A stretch of DNA of 9,341 nucleotides, taken from assembly GCA_963582255.1 (NCBI GenBank), contig CAUZRD010000078.1, positions 1 to 9,341 on the forward strand, written 5' to 3'. The position numbers and the translations under genes were made by a program. Below are positions 7,105 through 9,341 of the stretch, one piece after another; position 1 is the stretch's first letter; each line of letters opens with the position of its first letter. The notes below the pieces were generated by a model. That model worked only from the letters and a program-made list of their open reading frames with translations, ran no database searches and was not told where the DNA came from. The DNA comes from CAUZRD01 sp963582255 (GTDB lineage Bacteria; Pseudomonadota; Alphaproteobacteria; Rhizobiales; TMED25).

Positions 7105-7948
7105 GGTCGTTATCTCCAAAATTCAGCCGTACTGACTCCCACTCTTTGATGCGAGCTTCTGTCTGATCCCAGTTTTTATCGGCAATTCGAGTTACCAACG
7201 CTTCAAGCAAGGCCAGTGCGCCAGTATAACTGTCCCAAGGGGTGCCGCTGTCAATCGGCACCGCCAGAACTTCACTGGCCTGCCGGGAAATTGGCGAAAG
7301 CCACCTATCCGTCATCAACACGACCTGTACATTGCGCACGCCAATTGCCTTTTCGGCCAGTTTAAGCAAGCTGGCCTGATAGCGCCGGAAATCAATGACG
7401 CATAACACATCGCGCTTGCCCATGCGTAAAAGGTACTCCGGCCAGACATCAGGATCCGAAGGTACGTGGAACACTTTTGCACGAATGAGGCGCAGGTGGC
7501 GGGACAAATGCTGGGCCAGCGGATCGCTCATCCGACCGCCGATTATGTAAATACTGCGCTTCTCGTCAGACAGTAAATCACAGACCCGTTCGAATTGCGC
7601 TTCTGATACAGCTTTGGTTGCACCTGCAACAACATCATTTGCGCGCTTTAGAAAGCTTTCTAGAAAGGCCCCGTGGACCGGTGCGCTGGTCTTTTGAAGG
7701 TGAACTGGCGACTTTTGGCCCTGCTTTAATTCGCCTATCAAATGGCGCTGAAAATCCTGAAACCCTTGAAAACCCAGCTTGGTAACAAAGCGCGAGATCG
7801 TCGGAGGCGAGGTGCTTGTGGATTTGCCCAGATCTTGAATTGGCTTAAGACCGGCAAACGGATAGTCCAGCAACAGCGCCGTGCAAAGTTTGCGCTCAGT
7901 TGCAGTCAGATCGTCTGACATTTGCTCTATGCGTTCACGTACGTGCAT
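7097..7948 (-). CDS. MurR/RpiR-family transcriptional regulator (HTH-SIS)
   Basis: A 283-residue cytoplasmic regulator. Residues 1-77 form the RpiR-type helix-turn-helix: LTATERKLCTALL, then STSTSPPTISRFVTKLGFQGF, where the family has A.s.aTv.RF..klGf.gf. Residues about 125-255 form a sugar-isomerase (SIS) domain beginning RSIYIIGGRMSDPLAQHLSRHL and including VQVVLMTDRWLSPIS. RpiR regulators sense phosphosugars or other small ligands through SIS and usually repress or activate a neighbouring pathway and themselves. AGAGG ends 7 bases before the ATG at 7948, supporting the start. It is first gene of a two-gene operon with the glutamine-synthetase-like ligase and is divergent from the broken permease, so it likely controlled both directions. 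Confidence 0.9.
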   Translation of the reverse strand: MHVRERIEQMSDDLTATERKLCTALLLDYPFAGLKPIQDLGKSTSTSPPTISRFVTKLGFQGFQDFQRHLIGELKQGQKSPVHLQKTSAPVHGAFLESFLKRANDVVAGATKAVSEAQFERVCDLLSDEKRSIYIIGGRMSDPLAQHLSRHLRLIRAKVFHVPSDPDVWPEYLLRMGKRDVLCVIDFRRYQASLLKLAEKAIGVRNVQVVLMTDRWLSPISRQASEVLAVPIDSGTPWDSYTGALALLEALVTRIADKNWDQTEARIKEWESVRLNFGDNDHD

Positions 7949-8064
7949 TTGATTTCCTCTTTCAAATAGATTGCATAATGAAAATTATTTGTCAATTGCA
8001 AATTATGTATTGACTATGAAAATATTATCTCACTATGATGAGACAACTGATCCTAGGGATTCTG
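7949..8064. promoter_or_regulatory. Divergent promoter/operator region between the RpiR regulator and the second permease
   Basis: A very AT-rich 116-base gap. On the - strand TTGACA (7995-7990) is a perfect -35 box, though no strong -10 follows at 16-19 bases. On the + strand TTGACT (8010-8015) and TATGAT (8034-8039) are 18 bases apart and would start transcription near 8046, before the permease ATG at 8065. Repeated elements ATGAAAATTAT (7978-7988) and ATGAAAATATTAT (8016-8028) and the inverted pair CATAAT/ATTATG (7974-7979 with 8002-8007) overlap these boxes and are the best candidates for the RpiR-type regulator's binding sites. Box assignments are by eye. Confidence 0.5.
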
Positions 8065-8514
8065 ATGACCACCTCACCAGTCAAACATATTGTTGTCTCC
8101 GTATTTGCAATCATCCTTCTGGTTCTTGCGGCTTCAGTATTGGCCACAATTTTCGGAACTGCAAGTGAACGCATACTGACGGTGTTTTTCATATCACTGA
8201 TCGCCGTGGTTGGCATGGGGGTTTATAGCGGCAATTCCGGAATACTAAGTTTCGGCCACTTGTCATTCATGGCAATCGGGGCTTATGCCGCTTCGCTTTT
8301 GACATTGCCGTCGCAACTGAAAATAGCGACACTTCCCAAGTTGCCTGAATGGCTGGCAACTACCGAACTGGGATTGCTGAATGCCACTATTATTGCGGTG
8401 CTGCTTACGTCTTTGGTCGCCTTATTGATTGGCATCCCTATCGGCAAGCTAGAAGGCTTGGCCGCTGTGATTACAACGCTCGGACTTTTGATGGTGCTCT
8501 CAGACGAAGTTTAA
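8065..8514 (+). pseudogene. Second LivM-like permease gene, truncated by an inserted element
   Basis: The 149-residue product starts as a LivM permease: an N-terminal helix, then SERILTVFFISLIAVVGMGVYSGNSGILSFGHLSFMAIGAYAASLL, the same FGH-containing segment as the intact LivM-like gene, and LIGIPIGKLEGLAAVITTLGLLMVL. Homology stops at Val/Leu near base 8496, where a terminal inverted repeat begins; the last codons (LSDEV, then TAA) come from that repeat. About half of a normal permease is missing, including the ATPase-contact loop, so the protein cannot work. Start: ATG at 8065 with AGGGA 5 bases upstream is preferred over ATG at 8035 or 8038, which falls inside the candidate -10 box. The divergent position suggests a former transporter operon controlled by the RpiR-type protein. 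Confidence 0.8.
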
Positions 8515-8529
8515 CGCCTCTCAAGGTTT
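8497..8529 (+). repeat. Left terminal inverted repeat
   Basis: 33 bases beginning CTCTCAGACGAAG and ending AAGGTTT. It matches the reverse complement of 8855-8887 at 26 positions with mismatches grouped at positions 13-15 and single changes elsewhere. It encodes the last residues and the stop of the truncated permease. Confidence 0.7.
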
Positions 8530-8553
8530 GGCGTTGAAACCCTTAAACCCCAA

Positions 8554-8814
8554 ATGGGCATATGCTCAGCGGAACGCGTGACAACCCCCTACTCCAGCAA
8601 GAACGAAGGTTTCTGGGATAGATCCCTGCGTCAACGAGACAAACATAGGCGGCGGCTGGGAACCGATGCAACCCTAGAGTTGTTTGAGACCTTCAAGCCT
8701 AAGGGAATGTGGTGGCGGACTTTTTACCGCCTTCATGAGTGCGCACAGGCTGCTGAGCGGCGGGCTGATGATGGCTTTATAATGGCTGCTAGGCGGTTGT
8801 TAAAGATGGGGTGA
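8554..8814 (+). CDS. Hypothetical ORF inside the inverted-repeat element, 86 aa
   Basis: The only sizeable frame inside the element, occupying most of its interior. The product is basic (SLRQRDKHRRRLG) followed by a compact helical-looking part, FKPKGMWWRTFYRLHECAQAAERR and then FIMAARRLLKMG. The 'PKGM-W-RT-RL' pattern reminds me of short hypothetical proteins in alphaproteobacterial genomes, but I cannot name a family. There is no good Shine-Dalgarno before the ATG at 8554 and no catalytic triad of a transposase. It may be the tail or an accessory protein of the parent element, or a frame left open by chance. Confidence 0.3.
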   Translation: MGICSAERVTTPYSSKNEGFWDRSLRQRDKHRRRLGTDATLELFETFKPKGMWWRTFYRLHECAQAAERRADDGFIMAARRLLKMG

Positions 8815-8854
8815 GTAACTCCAATTTTGTACGGTGTAGAAATGTTCTGTCTAG

Positions 8855-8887
8855 AAACTTTCAAAGGCGTTAGCGTTTGTCTGAGAG
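8855..8887 (-). repeat. Right terminal inverted repeat
   Basis: Reads AAACTTTCAAAGGCG at its inner side and ends GTCTGAGAG at the outer edge. It is the inverted partner of 8497-8529. The sequence beyond it is AT-rich and does not continue the permease. Confidence 0.7.
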
Positions 8888-8936
8888 GGTTGATAGATGT
8901 ACTTTTATTTTGACAAAGTGTTAAAAACGTCAATTC

Positions 8937-8958
8937 TGCCGCAAATAGACATGCGGCA
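8937..8958. promoter_or_regulatory. GC-rich hairpin in an AT-rich gap
   Basis: TGCCGCA (8937-8943) pairs perfectly with TGCGGCA (8952-8958) around an 8-base loop. No T-run follows, so it is not a standard terminator in the + direction. It could be an mRNA structure or a protein-binding dyad; it is the only GC-rich patch between 8888 and 9137. Confidence 0.4.
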
Positions 8959-9044
8959 CATAATAATTATATCCAATTTTATTATACTAAATATGGAAAT
9001 ATGTTTGGGCAAAACCAAAAATATTTAACTGAAATTTTTGTTAA

Positions 9045-9058
9045 ACACTACTTAGTGT
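9045..9058. promoter_or_regulatory. Perfect dyad ACACTA-CT-TAGTGT upstream of the glyoxalase gene
   Basis: Six-base arms with a two-base centre, 80 bases before the gloA-like start. Size and symmetry fit a dimeric regulator operator; no -10/-35 pair could be assigned with confidence nearby. The surrounding 250 bases (8888-9137) are very AT-rich and hold no gene I can support. Confidence 0.3.
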
Positions 9059-9137
9059 AAGAAAAGTATTGTTCCTTAGGTGATATTAGTGCAACCTATA
9101 CGTAGTTTATTAATTATAGCATTTTGTGGAGATAAAG

Positions 9138-9341
9138 ATGGAAATAGAATACCTGCATACAATGGTCAGAGTTAGAGATCTTCAAGAATCAATCGAATTT
9201 TATAAACTATTGGGACTAGAAGAAACTCGTCGAATGGACAGTGAGGCTGGACGATTCACTATCCTCTTTATGTCTCCTCCAGGTCAGGAAAATGCTCATA
9301 TTGAACTTACTTACAACTGGGACGGCGACACTGAATTGCCT
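9138..9341 (+). CDS. gloA: Glyoxalase I (lactoylglutathione lyase), N-terminal part; continues beyond the window
   Basis: The first 68 residues are visible. They match GloA: YLHTMVRVRDLQESIEFYKLLGLEETRRM, then RFTILFMSPPGQ and HIELTYNWDGD. His7 and Glu56 fall at the positions of the first two metal ligands of bacterial GloA (His5 and Glu56 in the E. coli enzyme); the other two lie outside the window. The enzyme isomerises the methylglyoxal-glutathione hemithioacetal to S-lactoylglutathione in the cytoplasm. The start is supported by GGAG 6 bases before the ATG. The gene uses AT-rich codons (AGA, ATA, AAA) more than the importer genes do, hinting at a different compositional background. No functional link to the transporter cluster is evident. 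Confidence 0.85.
   Translation, partial: MEIEYLHTMVRVRDLQESIEFYKLLGLEETRRMDSEAGRFTILFMSPPGQENAHIELTYNWDGDTELP

Larger units (their letters stand above)
8497..8887. mobile_element. 391-bp element with 33-bp imperfect terminal inverted repeats (MITE-like)
   Basis: The ends start CTCTCAGAC on both sides in inverted orientation; aligned without gaps, 26 of 33 positions agree, including AACGCCT and GTTT blocks. The interior holds one short ORF and no recognisable DDE or other transposase catalytic motif, so the element would be non-autonomous or a deletion remnant of a longer insertion sequence. It interrupts the second permease gene exactly at its left end. I see no clean target duplication: the left flank ends TTGATGGTG and the right flank begins GGTTGATAG, which are not identical when aligned at the junctions. 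The family is not recognised. Confidence 0.65.

Noticed and set aside
7104..7119. TTG at 7119 as start of the glutamine-synthetase-like gene.
   Set aside because: Its first codons contain the GGAG that serves the ATG at 7104; the ATG has proper spacing.
8035..8067. Earlier ATG starts (8035, 8038) for the truncated permease.
   Set aside because: They coincide with the likely -10 box, have no Shine-Dalgarno, and the ATG at 8065 with AGGGA upstream gives a more typical permease N-terminus.
8488..8896. Target-site duplication around the inverted-repeat element (TTGAT on both sides).
   Set aside because: The shared TTGAT is not at the same distance from the two element ends, so it is not a true duplication at the junctions.
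1..9341. CRISPR arrays, toxin-antitoxin, phage-defence or retron-like systems.
   Set aside because: No regularly spaced repeats, no reverse transcriptase, nuclease or paired small genes are visible on either strand.

Overview
The window reads as a chromosomal or plasmid segment of an alphaproteobacterium, most likely a marine Rhodobacteraceae (Roseobacter-type) strain. That placement is an inference from the style of the proteins (an alphaproteobacterial MurR/RpiR regulator, a divergent glutamine-synthetase-family enzyme, a five-part branched-chain-type ABC importer) and from moderate GC in the genes with AT-rich gaps. No rRNA or other taxonomic marker is present.

Left part (1-5120, all + strand): the C-terminal end of an M20 metallopeptidase/amidohydrolase; an overlapping 50-aa unknown ORF; then a complete HAAT/Liv-type importer in the order substrate-binding protein, LivG-like ATPase, LivF-like ATPase, LivH-like permease, LivM-like permease. 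Four-base or one-to-few-base junctions link the last four genes. The binding-protein gene is separated from the ATPase genes by a GC-rich hairpin, as often seen where a binding protein is made in excess. The LivG-like ATPase has lost the LSGGQ signature while the LivF-like partner keeps it, which predicts one competent and one degenerate ATP site.

Middle (5121-5790): about 670 bases with no convincing gene. They contain small repeats, including a short tRNA-Thr-anticodon-arm-like dyad between 8-bp direct repeats, and probably eroded sequence.

Right-centre (5791-7948, - strand): a two-gene operon, RpiR-family regulator then a divergent glutamine-synthetase-like ligase, overlapping by 8 bases. 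A short AT-rich divergent promoter/operator region (7949-8064) separates it from a second LivM-like permease gene on the + strand. That gene is broken after about 144 codons, exactly where a 391-bp element with 33-bp imperfect terminal inverted repeats (26/33 matching) begins; the repeat itself supplies the last five codons and the stop. The permease does not resume on the far side, so the second transporter has been lost by insertion plus deletion or rearrangement.

Right edge (8888-9341): a very AT-rich gap with two small dyads, then the start of a glyoxalase I (GloA) gene running off the window.

Working model (inference): the intact importer brings in an amino-acid- or amide-like nitrogen compound, the M20 enzyme hydrolyses an amide or peptide bond, and the glutamine-synthetase-like ligase, under the RpiR regulator, gamma-glutamylates an amine. 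The substrate cannot be read from the sequence. I see no defence system or CRISPR; the most unusual items are the small inverted-repeat element that cut the second permease and the asymmetric ATPase pair.
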